Source: Phytophthora colocasiae
Lineage: Eukaryota; Oomycota; Peronosporomycetes; Peronosporales; Peronosporaceae
DNA: 64,000 bases
Direction: 5' to 3'
NCBI GenBank assembly: GCA_018806915.1
Contig: JAGKQI010000049.1
Location: forward strand, 1,426,001-1,490,000
Program-made: the position numbers and the translations under genes
In this document: positions 43,908 to 54,698 of the stretch, in pieces
Numbering within the stretch: the first letter of the stretch is position 1
Layout: every line of letters begins with the position of its first letter
Notes under the pieces: model-generated
Told to the model about the DNA's origin: nothing
Database searches by the model: none
What the model saw: only the letters and a program-made list of their open reading frames with translations

Positions 43908-45965
43908 ATGCAGCGCAGTGCGAGAGGGCTCGATGTCCCGCAAGGAACGGCAGGGCAAGAAGCAGCAGCAATGAAATGCTTTGGAGAGTTTCTATCACTC
44001 GGAAACATGGATGAGAACTCCATCGCTAGCATAGCGAAGTCTCTCTCGGGTTCTGATGCTCTACCTAGCCAAAACTTTTACTCATTGCTAACTGCCTTTT
44101 CCATTTTCCTGCAAACCAAACAAAGCTCTCGCGGTAGCCACCTCGCCAAGGCAACCGCTGTTGGCTATATGTCGCAGGTGGTCAACCTGCTACGAGAGCG
44201 GTATCCGCAGTTTATGTCAGACAGCAAGCGAATTGGAAAAATTCGGGATAAAATGGCTGCTGCTATTGAAGAGCGGAATTTACTAACCGGTGTGCGAACA
44301 GGAGAGGCCCCTGGCTGCACGCTAGGCGATTTGCGTCTGCTTGTACAAGAAACTAGTATTAGGGGGGTTGGAAATGGCTACAAGAGTCTACATGATGCTG
44401 CGGTACTAATACTGATGTGGCACACCTTCGGTCGTGCCATTGATACATGCTTTGCTAGAAAGACTCAACTCTCTATGTCTGCGTCGGGAGAGCTGTTCAT
44501 GCGTATATCAAGAATCAAGACGTCGGTAGTGCAAGGCATTTCGATCTACAAAGCTGCAGTGCATTGGGAGCAGTGCATGCTACATGCACTTGGTATGCTT
44601 TTTGTTGGAGCTTCCGAGCCTTCAAGTTATGTGTTTCCATTGGTACCGCACGCGGCTGCGTCAGATTTGCCTGGAGAAAAGACGTACAGTCAAGACGAAG
44701 CGATTCTGTATTGGGAGAGTCTTGAAAAAAAGCAGGACTCAAAGGAGCCCGCAGCCAAATGCATAAGAGGAAGACCAAGTGTAGCCAAGTACATCAACGA
44801 CATCATCGCGTTGATCACTGAGCGTCTCTCAAAATCCGCTGCCTCACTGCCTTCTAAACTCACACCCGGGCTAAGCAGTCACTCCTTGAGACGAGGTGCT
44901 GCTGCCTACGCGAATGCTTCGCCGAAACTCGCGATCCAGTGGATCTCGACAAGAGGGGCGTGGCTGTTGGACTCGCTAACCAAGGCGTTCGCTTACGTCG
45001 GCACCACCACACGAGAGGACCAAAGCGTTGGTAAGGTGCTCGCTGGGTACCAGGATCCGCATCTACCTTGCATCACGCCGTCGATTGTGTCGTTGAAGGC
45101 GCAACTGCCTGATCTCGAGTACGCTCGGCTGCTAGCACTGCGGGCTCAGCTGTTCAAGAACGTGTCTGGCTTCGCTGACGTAAACCTCAACGTTGATGGT
45201 GCTGTCTTGGATGCTGCAATGGCAGCGCTGCTCATACATCTCGAGGAAGTCGCAGCAGCAGTGGAGGAAGAGCAGAGCGTGTCTGGCTTCACGTCGCACT
45301 ACCTATACCGTTTTCATGAAGCTCTAGATGTCACCAACTCAACGCTGGGTGCTCGATTGACACTAGAGTCTTGTATCCAATGGGGTCGTCAATTGCGGGT
45401 GCTGTGGGAGACAGAGAATCACGCCCAGCTTGGAAATCGTAGTGGCGGTGACACAGCGGCTCTTGGTGCGGCGATAACTCAAATGCTGGTATCCATCGGG
45501 ACGATGCAGCAAACGCTGCATAAGCTTGTTGCTATGCATGAAACGCAGACAAGTAACGCACCACAGCCGTCACCATGCACTTGCGGTTCTTCTAATGTTA
45601 GCACCCCAGTTGCCCCAGGGCAGAATGACGTCGTTGTGGAAGCTCACACGTTAGCTGGTTGCTTCTTCAACTGGTACACGATGGAGCTGTGGCATACTGC
45701 GACGCAGAAGAAACAACAATTTGTGCGCGCCGATCTGAAGGCATGCATTAACATAATGATAATCGCCGGAGGTCGCGACGTGAACATACCTGCATCGCCT
45801 GTAGAACGCAACGGCGTATCTTACCGAATGTGGAAGCAGACCCTCTGGACGCTGGCAGAAGACTTGGACCAGAAAACCAATGCGAAGCTGGAGCCAAATC
45901 GATGGGAAAAACACGTCGAAGACAGCCGGATCTTTGCGAAAACGCTGGAGGAAGCTGAGACTTGA
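43908..45965 (+). CDS. Crypton tyrosine recombinase, 685 aa
   Basis: Intact frame. The catalytic domain shows R176 in LMWHTFGRAIDTC, the HxxR box at H325-R328 in SSHSLRR and a candidate nucleophile Y363 in FAYVG, in the spacing of tyrosine recombinases. The N-terminal 120 residues resemble a SAM-like DNA-binding half. The C-terminal 90 residues (ADLKACINIMIIAGG, then MWKQTLWTLAEDL) resemble the GCR1_C-type DNA-binding domain found on many Cryptons. Cryptons move as circular DNA by recombination and lack long terminal repeats, so the element ends are not defined here. All catalytic residues are present, which suggests a recently active copy. Confidence 0.85.
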   Translation: MQRSARGLDVPQGTAGQEAAAMKCFGEFLSLGNMDENSIASIAKSLSGSDALPSQNFYSLLTAFSIFLQTKQSSRGSHLAKATAVGYMSQVVNLLRERYPQFMSDSKRIGKIRDKMAAAIEERNLLTGVRTGEAPGCTLGDLRLLVQETSIRGVGNGYKSLHDAAVLILMWHTFGRAIDTCFARKTQLSMSASGELFMRISRIKTSVVQGISIYKAAVHWEQCMLHALGMLFVGASEPSSYVFPLVPHAAASDLPGEKTYSQDEAILYWESLEKKQDSKEPAAKCIRGRPSVAKYINDIIALITERLSKSAASLPSKLTPGLSSHSLRRGAAAYANASPKLAIQWISTRGAWLLDSLTKAFAYVGTTTREDQSVGKVLAGYQDPHLPCITPSIVSLKAQLPDLEYARLLALRAQLFKNVSGFADVNLNVDGAVLDAAMAALLIHLEEVAAAVEEEQSVSGFTSHYLYRFHEALDVTNSTLGARLTLESCIQWGRQLRVLWETENHAQLGNRSGGDTAALGAAITQMLVSIGTMQQTLHKLVAMHETQTSNAPQPSPCTCGSSNVSTPVAPGQNDVVVEAHTLAGCFFNWYTMELWHTATQKKQQFVRADLKACINIMIIAGGRDVNIPASPVERNGVSYRMWKQTLWTLAEDLDQKTNAKLEPNRWEKHVEDSRIFAKTLEEAET

Positions 45966-46735
45966 GCATCGACCGGAGTTTAATGCGCTGTGCTCCGCGT
46001 ACATCACTCGTAGAGCAAGCAACGGTATCATCGACCTGTGCACACCTGACACGCATATATGGAAGCAGAAAGACTTGGAATTGTAGGCTCAGGTCATGCA
46101 TTCACTTTAACGTTGTAATGGTACGCTTACATATCTAAATGACAGCAAACACAGCATACATACAACAGCCTCGCGGTGAGCGTCCACAAACAAGGTCAAT
46201 AAATAGTCTACCACACAGCACAACCACTCACGCACCCTATATCAGCAAAAACCCCAGTCAAAAGCATCTAGGGACGCTGCCAGCACGCAAAACGGGCAGC
46301 ATTCCGCCAGCCCTGCCGGGTTTTAGAAGTTGCGAGCGCTAACTCCCACAGGAGGGGCAGCGTGACTTGCTTTATGTGATGACACGTCCGCTGGGGTCTG
46401 CAGGCCAATGCTGTGGTCCATTGGAGCTCTTCGTGTCGCTCTCCCTCTCTGCTAAAGCGCTGATATCGGAGGAGGGGAGAATGAACCGCTGTGGCGGATC
46501 GAGGAAAAAACCTCGCAAGGTTTTTGCATTTTGGAGCCGATAATATCAGCATAGTTATTTCAAGTGTATTGGGAATGCCACGCCGATTGGCTGATGTCAT
46601 TTGGGACCGAGGTTGGGAACTCGTCGATTAGTGGTCTGCAAACAGCAAAACATAAATAAACCTTATGAGGTTATATTGCTGGTGCGGGCTATTGCCAGCC
46701 ACGACTTCCATCCTGGCAGAGCGCAATTTTCCGCA
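45966..46735. other. Intergenic region between Crypton and pogo-like genes
   Basis: About 770 bp. The first 115 bp continues a non-stop-free trailer of the Crypton. The rest has no domain-bearing frame. The left end of the pogo-like element is expected here, but I did not find an inverted repeat partner beyond 48300. Confidence 0.5.
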
Positions 46736-48293
46736 ATGCGGAAACCAAAAAACAGCAACAGAAAGAAGTTCCATGTAAGTTATTAGGAACGCTATGCTTT
46801 TACTTATGTATCTAACTGAACGTGGTGACTGTAGGGAGCTTGCGCGGCTGAAGCCCAATCAGCTGTTGCCGTTGCTAAAGACTTCAAAGTACATAGGTCA
46901 ACTGTGTATCGCTGGAAAGCTCAGAAAAAAACGTTAGCAACCGCAAAGGCTAAAGCACCTAACAAATGCTACACCACTGTACAAACCCAGCAGAAGAAGT
47001 ATGTTAGATTTCCAGAGCTGGAATCGCGGTAAGTTGTGAACGTTATTAACGCATTGAAATTAAAACTTAATCTATTTTCTATTGTAGATTAATCGACTGG
47101 ATCAATTCAATGCGACGCGAAAAAAGTCGCTGCGTCACTGTAAAATGCATCATGCTCATAATTGCTAAGTTTGACCCAGCGTTTGCTCTATCCCGCCGCT
47201 TTGGAGCACTAAGAGCGTGGGTGACTCGCTTTTTAAAGCGCAACCGTCTCACTGTCCGACGTATTACGCACCGTGGCACAAAACGACGGGAAGACCTGCA
47301 AGTACGTATTTAAAATTTTTATCTATTTTATTTTAACTAATATTGTATTAGGAAGTTGCAGATGCATTTGCAAGTGCTGTAAACACAACTGTGGAATTGG
47401 AAGGTGTCCTCTCAAAACTGTCTTCATACACGGAGAAGTACTCCAGCCTGTTCAATATGGACCAGACCGGCGTGTGTATCGATAGTCCTGGCCGCTTAAC
47501 AGTGGATTATGTAGGTACAAAAAATATTGACGTTGTCCAGGGAACAGCGATCAATGGCTCTCGCTGCACGGTGTTTTGTGTGCGTCTGCAACGGGAGAAA
47601 AGCTCCCGCCGTTTATCGTATTTACCGGCGTTCCTGGAGGGCCCGTCTCAAAGGAGGTTGAAGCAGCAACATTCGGCGATCCATCTTGTGCTCACACAGT
47701 CCAGCGGAAGGCATGGACCGATCACGACACAATGCAAAAATGGATTAACGAGGTAATAAGTTTTGGTTGTCGATCTAATTTTTATTATTACTAATTTTTA
47801 ATTTGTGAATAAGGTGTGGGTTCCACATCTAGATGGCTGCAGATTGCTGCTTCTAGATAGTCTTAAGGTCCACAAAATGGCTAGCGTGAGGAATGAGCTG
47901 CAAGATCATTGCCACACACAAGTCGAGTACTTTCCTCCGGGAATTACGGGGCTGAGTCAGCCTATGGATGTCAGTGTGATGCACTCATTCAAGGCGGCTA
48001 TCGAGTACGTACAGTATACTTTCTCTGCAAAATGCTAGGTTTTCTGATGTACGTCTGCGTGTAGGAGGCTGTATATTGAGTATCATGTCGATCATCCGTT
48101 TCCAAAGACAGCAAGCGACCGCCGTGCAATGCTGTCGCTGATGGTAGCGAAGGCTTGGGCTGAAATTACGCCTGCTACCATCATTAGCGGATTTAGAAAA
48201 GCTCATCTGATACCTATTGGCCCCCGTAACGAACAGGATGTCTTCAGCACTTTTCAACTGGAAGCTGTTGAGAATACTATCGTTAGCGCATAA
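46736..48293 (+). pseudogene. Pogo/Tigger-like DDE transposase with five introns, one frameshift
   Basis: Six exons: 46736-46774, 46835-47028, 47088-47301, 47352-47752, 47814-48004 and 48065-48293. All introns are GT-AG and join in phase. The N-terminus has a Psq-like helix-turn-helix (AVAVAKDFKVHRSTVYRWK) and a CENP-B-type second helix-turn-helix (ALRAWVTRFLKRN). The DDE_1 core shows the first Asp in FNMDQTG, the second in LLLLDSLKVH and the third in QPMDVSV. Within exon 4 the frame slips by one base at a T run (47574-47577). The number of introns is unusual for a transposase. It could be a domesticated gene, but the frameshift argues for an inactive copy. Confidence 0.82.
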
Positions 48294-49156
48294 TAGGTTT
48301 TTCAAAATGCACAAGTTTTTTCTTAATTCTATCTTTCAGGATTTTTTTAATATTGGAGGAGGTGTCACCCCTACAAATCGCTTGATGTCGCACTCAATGC
48401 ACTTGTCTCACTCCATCCGCGGTACATGAATCAAACTCAACAGATTGGTATCGCCACATCAGAGAAGAGAACACATTGTCGAGTAATGTATAACCACTTC
48501 AGCCGCATGCATACATGAATTGTATCGCCATGTTCGTTCATGTGCGTCACTGCTGAATTTCAGCGCGATCTTCATGACGGCTGCCATTTCAGCAACGAAT
48601 AAGCAACTCAATTGATTACTTTACGTACAGGTGTATGTCGACAAAACCTGGACACTAGTTGAAGTAACATAAGGTAAAGCACTACTCACACCTTACTATT
48701 AATACCTGTAGGTGCATAAGGTAAAGCACTACTCACACCTTACTATTAATACCTGTAGGTGCATTCAGACTGAATGGCAGTTCCAAAGAAGGCACTTGTT
48801 ACTGCACTGTCCAATGTGACGATACGTTCGACGTGCTCTATTAATACTCTACATGTACTACGTCGGTGAACCCTCACCTTCTGAAGGAGCTCGGATGCCC
48901 TCAAGCCCGGATTCACAATTCCGAATGGTTTTTAGAGGTCTCATACTTGGCAAAACGCTCCAGCAATGCGTTCGAAAATCATGCGATCGTAATTCACGTG
49001 GTCGATAGTAAGTATACATTAAGTATACTAGATCGGTTTTTAACAAATTGATATAAAAGTAGTACAGTAGTACTAGTAGTACAGTATTACTACCAGTACA
49101 TTAGTACTTCCGGTACAGTAGTACTACTACAGTAGTAACTCTCATTTGCTGGTAAA
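48294..49156. other. Intergenic region with tandem and AGTACT-rich repeats upstream of paralogue B
   Basis: No supported gene. It holds a perfect 47-bp tandem duplication (48668-48714, 48715-48761). It also holds a patch (about 49050-49133) of overlapping AGTACT, AGTAGT and CAGTAC words ending some 20 bp before the paralogue B start codon. A short plus-strand frame at 48866-49051 has no recognised motif. Confidence 0.6.
48668..48761. repeat. Perfect 2 x 47-bp tandem duplication
   Basis: Two identical, adjacent 47-bp units beginning CATAAGGTAAAGC. They are non-coding and lie about 400 bp upstream of paralogue B. Confidence 0.95.
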
Positions 49157-51173
49157 ATGGACGTGATCCTCGCACACTTTAGCACCGCGGAGCTGCGTGT
49201 AAAATGCCTCACTGCAGTGCACAATGAGCTGCAACAGGCAGAGAATAAGCTCCTTCCTGCGCTGGAGGCTTTGAAGCGTGCGTTGCGCGTTGTTCGTGCA
49301 TCCAGGGAGATGTACAAAGGTCCATTAGTGGTCTCAGACGCGTCTCCTGATGTTTCTAAAGCTTTGACGCAGCTTGTGACTGCTTATGACGGGATTGGAA
49401 CGTTCATTTACGAGTTAAACCATGAAATTAATAGTTCAGGAGCTAGTGATGCGTCCACAGGGGATACAGACAATCAAGCGGAGCCTAAACAGGAAGCGAT
49501 GCCAGTGGAAAAGAAGAAAGCGGCCAAGGAGACCATTATCAGCCCAAAACTTGAACCAAACAAGGCTCCTGACTCTAAGAAGAACAAGAATCTCGTTGCA
49601 ATTATTGATTTATCTCTTTCTGATGAAGAGAAGGAACCTCCAGTGAAAGAAGAGAGGAAAGAGATTGTACCAGATCCTCCTGCAGTTGCTACCGTTCCAG
49701 TTGATCATAACCCAAGAGAAACAGCAGAGCCATTCGAGTTTGGAGCTCCAGAAGTTCAAGAGGACAATTTACGTGAGCAGGGGGTTCCTGAGAGGAAGAG
49801 ATCAAGGAAGAGGAAGGCGCCAAGTCGGATCGTTCCTTCAGTTTCCAAGCGTCCAGTGAAAGACGTGGTGATTCGATTGCAGAAACGAGCAGAGATGGCT
49901 CCTAGTGGAGAAGTTGGAGTGGCAGTGTGTTCGGCTTTGGAGGCAGCAGTCGCTGTGGAAAACTCAGAAACGACCGGAGTTAATCAGCGTCTTGGGGATT
50001 TTGTATCAGCAACGGTTGAGGCTGCGAAGATGCTGGTGGGAGTGCACAAGCAACATCCTGTACAATGTGAACGACACCTGGAAGACATGAGACTGCTTAT
50101 GTCAGTGGCTATTGTGAATTTGGAGAATGGAATGACTGCTGATGTGGTTAAGAAGGCGTGGGTGATGCTCAAGACACTACAGAAACTCCATAAACTGTAT
50201 CCAGTGAAGACTAAAGGTCTCCATCGGTACGTGCTTGGCTTGAAATGGATCTGTTGTTGAGAGCTTACAACTGATTGTTTTATTTCGTGGTAGAAACTGC
50301 CAGCAGCTTTACAACACTCTGGTGAAAGAGTATGAAGTACCGGCTGATGAGGTAAAAAGTTTTAAGTCAACACTGGCGAAACTGTTCATGGAAGTTGACG
50401 AGTATCCGCTAGATGATCCCGAAACTCGCTGGTTCGACAACCAACTGACTCTGGTCAACGAACTGGTTGATGGTCGCTTCGAGAGGTGGAATCCGCGTAT
50501 TGAGCCCATTCTTGGGAAAATTGTCAGCAAATTGGAGAGGATATGCACTTTTGGGCTAAGCGAGAAGTGGAATGACCGCTATTCTGCCATTTGCCTCACG
50601 TGCAGCAAGATGTCTCGATTGGCGTTCTCTTTCCAGAATAATTTTACCATCAAACTAACTAATTGCTTAGTTCGCACGAGTTTGGAGCATGGGTTCGAAG
50701 ATAACGACCGTGTGGAAAAAGATTTCAAGCATGTTACCGGTTACGATGTGGAGGTGCAGTACGCAAGTGACTCCAGTGCCAAGAAAGAAGCTTTTGACGA
50801 ACTCATTGATCGGTTACGATGGATTTTTAATGCAGTGGCGATGACAAGGAAGCAGAACTTAGTGCCTCTCAATCGCCTCAAGCGCGTGAATGAATGCTTC
50901 GGGACCTTAATCCGCCTCTGTGATTACGGTAATACCCTAAACTTGGAACAGTGCCTTCACTTGGAGAAACTGTTAATCGTTCTGCGCCAAGTGATTTACA
51001 TTCGGAAAGACTACGCAAGCATATCAAAACGGTACGTAATTGTGTTCAAAACGGAGAATTGGACAACAGTATAGTGACTTCATGGTGTCTTTAGGGCGGT
51101 GGAGTCGCTCATCGGCTTGTTTCCAGAGAATAAACGACCGAAATTCATGTTTCCGGACCTTTCTCAAGTCTAG
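49157..51173 (+). CDS. Paralogue B of the unrecognised helical family, about 628 aa
   Basis: Exons 49157-50226, 50294-51031 and 51095-51173 join in frame. Residues about 1-95 are helical, more diverged from A, C and D but in the same position. Residues about 95-240 are a charged linker that includes a basic patch (ERKRSRKRKAP) and LVAIIDLSLSDEEKE, which has the form of a SUMO-interaction motif. Residues about 245-600 are helical modules with intron positions like those of the paralogues (R-codon, phase 2). No known domain. Nuclear location is inferred from the basic patches. The stop codon overlaps that of the convergent thioesterase gene. Confidence 0.75.
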
Positions 51174-52209
51174 TGCAGCATGGGGGAAATGTACTCGAAG
51201 GCGTCCTGCCAGGCGCAGTCGTTGCCATCATTACGGATCCAGCAGATGTGCGTGATGTTGACAACAGTGGGCAGATAGAGACCGCCACGTTTGTCCAGTG
51301 TCTGTAAGCCGAACGTGTCCGCTGTGTACTCAATCGTGTTCTTCATGTCGACGATAGTCAAGTTACTGAACTTCGTCTCGATCTCATCGACTGACGCCAC
51401 CTCCGAATAGCGTCCGAAGTGCGAAGATTCCCACGGATAGACGGCGCCATCTTGGGGCGACGTGATAAAGTACGCCGACTCGAGTTTGAGGAAATTCGCC
51501 TTGCGACGGCGCTGGTCGAAGACGCACTGGTCGTTGCCGGGGAGACACGGGTTCACGTTGTTTACCACAGAGAAGAATGTGTTGGACGAAGCCCAGCTGC
51601 CAAATTGCGGAGAGCGCTGGAGGTTAAAGTACGAGTGCTGGTACTGTAATTCATTGTTCTCAAGACCGAACTGAACCACATCACGCTGCAGCTTTCCGTA
51701 CGCTTGCTCAGGCGCGTACGTACTGAAGTTGAAGATATCAGGGCGTGGCAGGAAGAATTGGAGAGATTCTGTTCCTCGGGAGACGATGAGATCTGCGTCG
51801 TTGGGGCCAGGGAAGATGCCGTTTTGCACTCCAGCCAAGCTGATGTATCTCTTTACCTGGTGGTCGTCCATTTCCTCAATCACGGCACGGGAGATAGCCC
51901 CACCTTGTGAATGAGCTAGGAAGATGTAGCCGTTCTCGAACGCCGAGCTGTTGGCTACGACTTGTCGTACTGCGGTAATTGCTAGCGGACTTGCATTGCG
52001 ACAGACTCGAACGAGCAGGACGATTCACAAAATGAGAGGGGGGCGATCGTGCGGCCTTCAGCTGTGAGATTGGCAGCGAAGTTATTGACGTTTGCCGCGT
52101 TCTCTGACAAACCGTGAAAGAATATGATAGGTAGGTTGGAGACATCCATCGCCACTGCGTTCTCGATGAAGAAAGCTACGAGGGAGAGGATGATCGAACC
52201 GAAGTTCAT
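51170..52209 (-). pseudogene. Palmitoyl-protein thioesterase, one frameshift
   Basis: The frame from 52209 begins with a signal peptide (MNFGSIILSLVAFFIENAVA) and the PIIFFHGLSE strand-turn of the family. It breaks at about 51986, where CC replaces the CCC seen in the fragment at 1-410. The next frame has the nucleophile in [13 protein letters not shown], then [11 protein letters not shown], and SPQDGAVYPWESSHFG, which contains the candidate acid. PPT enzymes remove fatty acyl groups from cysteines of proteins in lysosomes, or outside the cell when secreted. Except for this one base the gene looks whole. Confidence 0.82.
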
Positions 52210-52393
52210 GACGAAGACTGGGATTTAACTTGAACTGAAGCTGGAGAATTCGCGAGTGAATTGTGGGGGCTTTGGTTGGGAGCATCACTGGGTTTGACGA
52301 CCATAAACATTTTGATCACGCGGCAATTGCTTATGGAGTCCTTCGGATGATGAAGACCATGCAAATCTTTTATTCGAGTTTCTAAGCCTGTAT

Positions 52394-54529
52394 CTAAGTA
52401 AGGGTGGTGACATCAAGATTCCCTAAGTCACTCCAAGAAATCGTCGATGGATATACCAGTTGTGCTGTCTCCTGCACAGAGCTCTTCTCCAGCAGCTCAT
52501 AGACAAAGATATTTGTGAATCGAACCCGTGCGATCTTCATCAGGATAATGGGCAGCAAATCCTGAGCACCGATTAAGAATTTCCCCTTCACAACCAAAAA
52601 GCCATTGCCATACACCGCGTCGATGGTCGCCGTCAGTCGGTTTTCTCTCACGATATAGTTGTCGTACCCTGAGATGACCCCAAAGCGCTTGCTAAGTGCT
52701 GCTCCTGTCGCAGTCTCGAAGGTCGTGAGGTCCATCTGCTGCGATTCTTCTGTGTACGCGTTGGAGCGTTTAGACATTTTCTTTTCGATAATTACTGGAG
52801 TGCGGACATAGCGGACTGCTTTCCGAAGTACCACGTACGCTGCAATGAATAGAATTGGGCTGCAAATGGCAATCACAACCGACGAGACAACGGGGCGTCG
52901 GCTCTCCTTTAGAGCGTACGCTGTCATGAGTTCCATGGGCGATAATCTGGCCAGTTCAGGACTCACACTTAACAGACCGTTGGTAGCATCGGACACGGCG
53001 AAGGCCACAATGTTCTTCTTGAGACCTGCGACGGCTTCTGCCAGTTCTACGCGGTATCCCCACCCAACCTCAAATGTCAAGAACACAAGTATTGGATCCA
53101 CTCGTTCACGAGCAAGATAGCTTAAAATGCTGGTCACGTTCAAGAAAATAGCCATGAGGTCGGCGTGAACGAGCTCCGGACGGTAGTAGATGGCATTCAA
53201 CCCAGTGATGGAGTCTCCGATGGAGATACACATCTTGGAGACCGTCCAGTACCCATTCATGTGGTTACAGACTATCACGATCAGTCCTCGATACAGAAGC
53301 ATACTGGAAATGGTGGAGAACGCGTCCCCGACCCAGAAATTACCCATGCGCATACGTCGGTACATCACGAAAGAAAGCACGCAGAGGTTGAAGATGACAC
53401 TGAGAGAAAAGATTCCGTGGATAGTATGTGTCCAAGCCCACGAATCGTGGAGAACAGCTCGACTGTGCCACATCCAGTTCTTCAGTTCGTCCAGTGGAGT
53501 ACTGGATAGATCCCCGTGTGCGATCTCAATATTGGACTGTGCAGTTGGATCACTGAGATATCGTCCAAATCGACGCCCCATACGCACGAATTTCGCGGGA
53601 TCTTGGTTCCTAGGGTTTGCTAAGGTTTGCAGCTGCCAGAAGTTGTCCTCGTCGACGCCTAACAACTCCGAATACGCGAACTTTGGCTCTGCAACGTACG
53701 GGTAATTGAAGGCGATTGCTATGTGGTGGTCAACGGTTGAGGCTCGGACGTCATTTATCGCCGAAACGAGAAGTAAAGTGGCGGGCCCCTTCTGGAACTG
53801 TTTGCTCACGTCGTAGTCCTGAACGGACAAGGATGTTGACAGCAGCATCACATCGCTAATGTTGCTCTTGCTTCGTACCAGGTAGTACACACGTGCTGAG
53901 GTCCGGTCTCCCCACGTTAGCAGTGAAAACGTGCAGTCAACCACTGGAACAACCAGCTCCAACTCCGTCACGTACGATAAATTATGTGATGCGTGCATTT
54001 GCAGTCTGGAAAAGATGAAGCGAAGGAAGTTGTTGCCGTAGATTTCGTTGTTGAACTCTGGTACTTTTGAGCAACCCGAGGAAGACTGCGTTGTGGGCGT
54101 TTCAAGGTAAAGAGACGTATTACGTGGGTTTGTGGATCCTTGAAGCACTTCTTGAACCAAAGGACTGGCCTGGATGGTTGCACTGCCAGTGTAACCAGTG
54201 ATTAAGTCCGCTGTGTGTATCTGGATGGGGAGATCGTGCGATACAGAGCCGTGGAGAATGATCATTGCCGTGGAAAACGAATGCAGCGAGATCTCCACAT
54301 AATAAATAGCAAGAGCGAAGACGATCAACCGGTGTATCAATCGAAGAGCGCGAGCGAACGGAGAACTTTGGGGTTGCTGCCATGCCTTCCCTGTTGAGCT
54401 AAGAGTTCGGTGGGACACACTTGCCTGTAATTTGGGTGGAGCATCAGCTAAGAAGTCGGCGAATTCTCTGTCTCCCATGGTTTCTTGGAGGTTGTACCAC
54501 TTGGCTAGCCCGCTCGATTCCCTGTTCAA
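52394..54529 (-). CDS. Multi-pass membrane protein, 711 aa, family unknown
   Basis: Intact single-exon frame. Hydrophobic segments suggest a first transmembrane helix at about residues 62-82 (LIHRLIVFALAIYYVEISL), then a large region of about 270 residues facing the lumen or exterior. At least four helices follow in the second half (HGIFSLSVIFNLCVLSFVMY, SSMLLYRGLIVIVC, IFLNVTSILSYL, VVIAICSPILFIAAYVVL). The C-terminal 130 residues are soluble. The large loop holds few Cys and several N-glycosylation sequons. I do not recognise the family; similar large transmembrane proteins of unknown role are common in oomycetes (general knowledge). Confidence 0.75.
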   Translation of the reverse strand: MNRESSGLAKWYNLQETMGDREFADFLADAPPKLQASVSHRTLSSTGKAWQQPQSSPFARALRLIHRLIVFALAIYYVEISLHSFSTAMIILHGSVSHDLPIQIHTADLITGYTGSATIQASPLVQEVLQGSTNPRNTSLYLETPTTQSSSGCSKVPEFNNEIYGNNFLRFIFSRLQMHASHNLSYVTELELVVPVVDCTFSLLTWGDRTSARVYYLVRSKSNISDVMLLSTSLSVQDYDVSKQFQKGPATLLLVSAINDVRASTVDHHIAIAFNYPYVAEPKFAYSELLGVDEDNFWQLQTLANPRNQDPAKFVRMGRRFGRYLSDPTAQSNIEIAHGDLSSTPLDELKNWMWHSRAVLHDSWAWTHTIHGIFSLSVIFNLCVLSFVMYRRMRMGNFWVGDAFSTISSMLLYRGLIVIVCNHMNGYWTVSKMCISIGDSITGLNAIYYRPELVHADLMAIFLNVTSILSYLARERVDPILVFLTFEVGWGYRVELAEAVAGLKKNIVAFAVSDATNGLLSVSPELARLSPMELMTAYALKESRRPVVSSVVIAICSPILFIAAYVVLRKAVRYVRTPVIIEKKMSKRSNAYTEESQQMDLTTFETATGAALSKRFGVISGYDNYIVRENRLTATIDAVYGNGFLVVKGKFLIGAQDLLPIILMKIARVRFTNIFVYELLEKSSVQETAQLVYPSTISWSDLGNLDVTTLT

Positions 54530-54698
54530 GTCGTTGTGCTCCGAACTGCTACTGCCCTACAAAGATCTCGTCCTAAAGTTGTGATTCTCATGCTCAGCAA
54601 CTATTATTGTCGCTTTGCTTGATCAGCATCCGCTGTCTTGCATCCTATTTCGGCACAAAATGGTGGTGTATTATTTCGTTAACCCTGAGCACGGTAGA

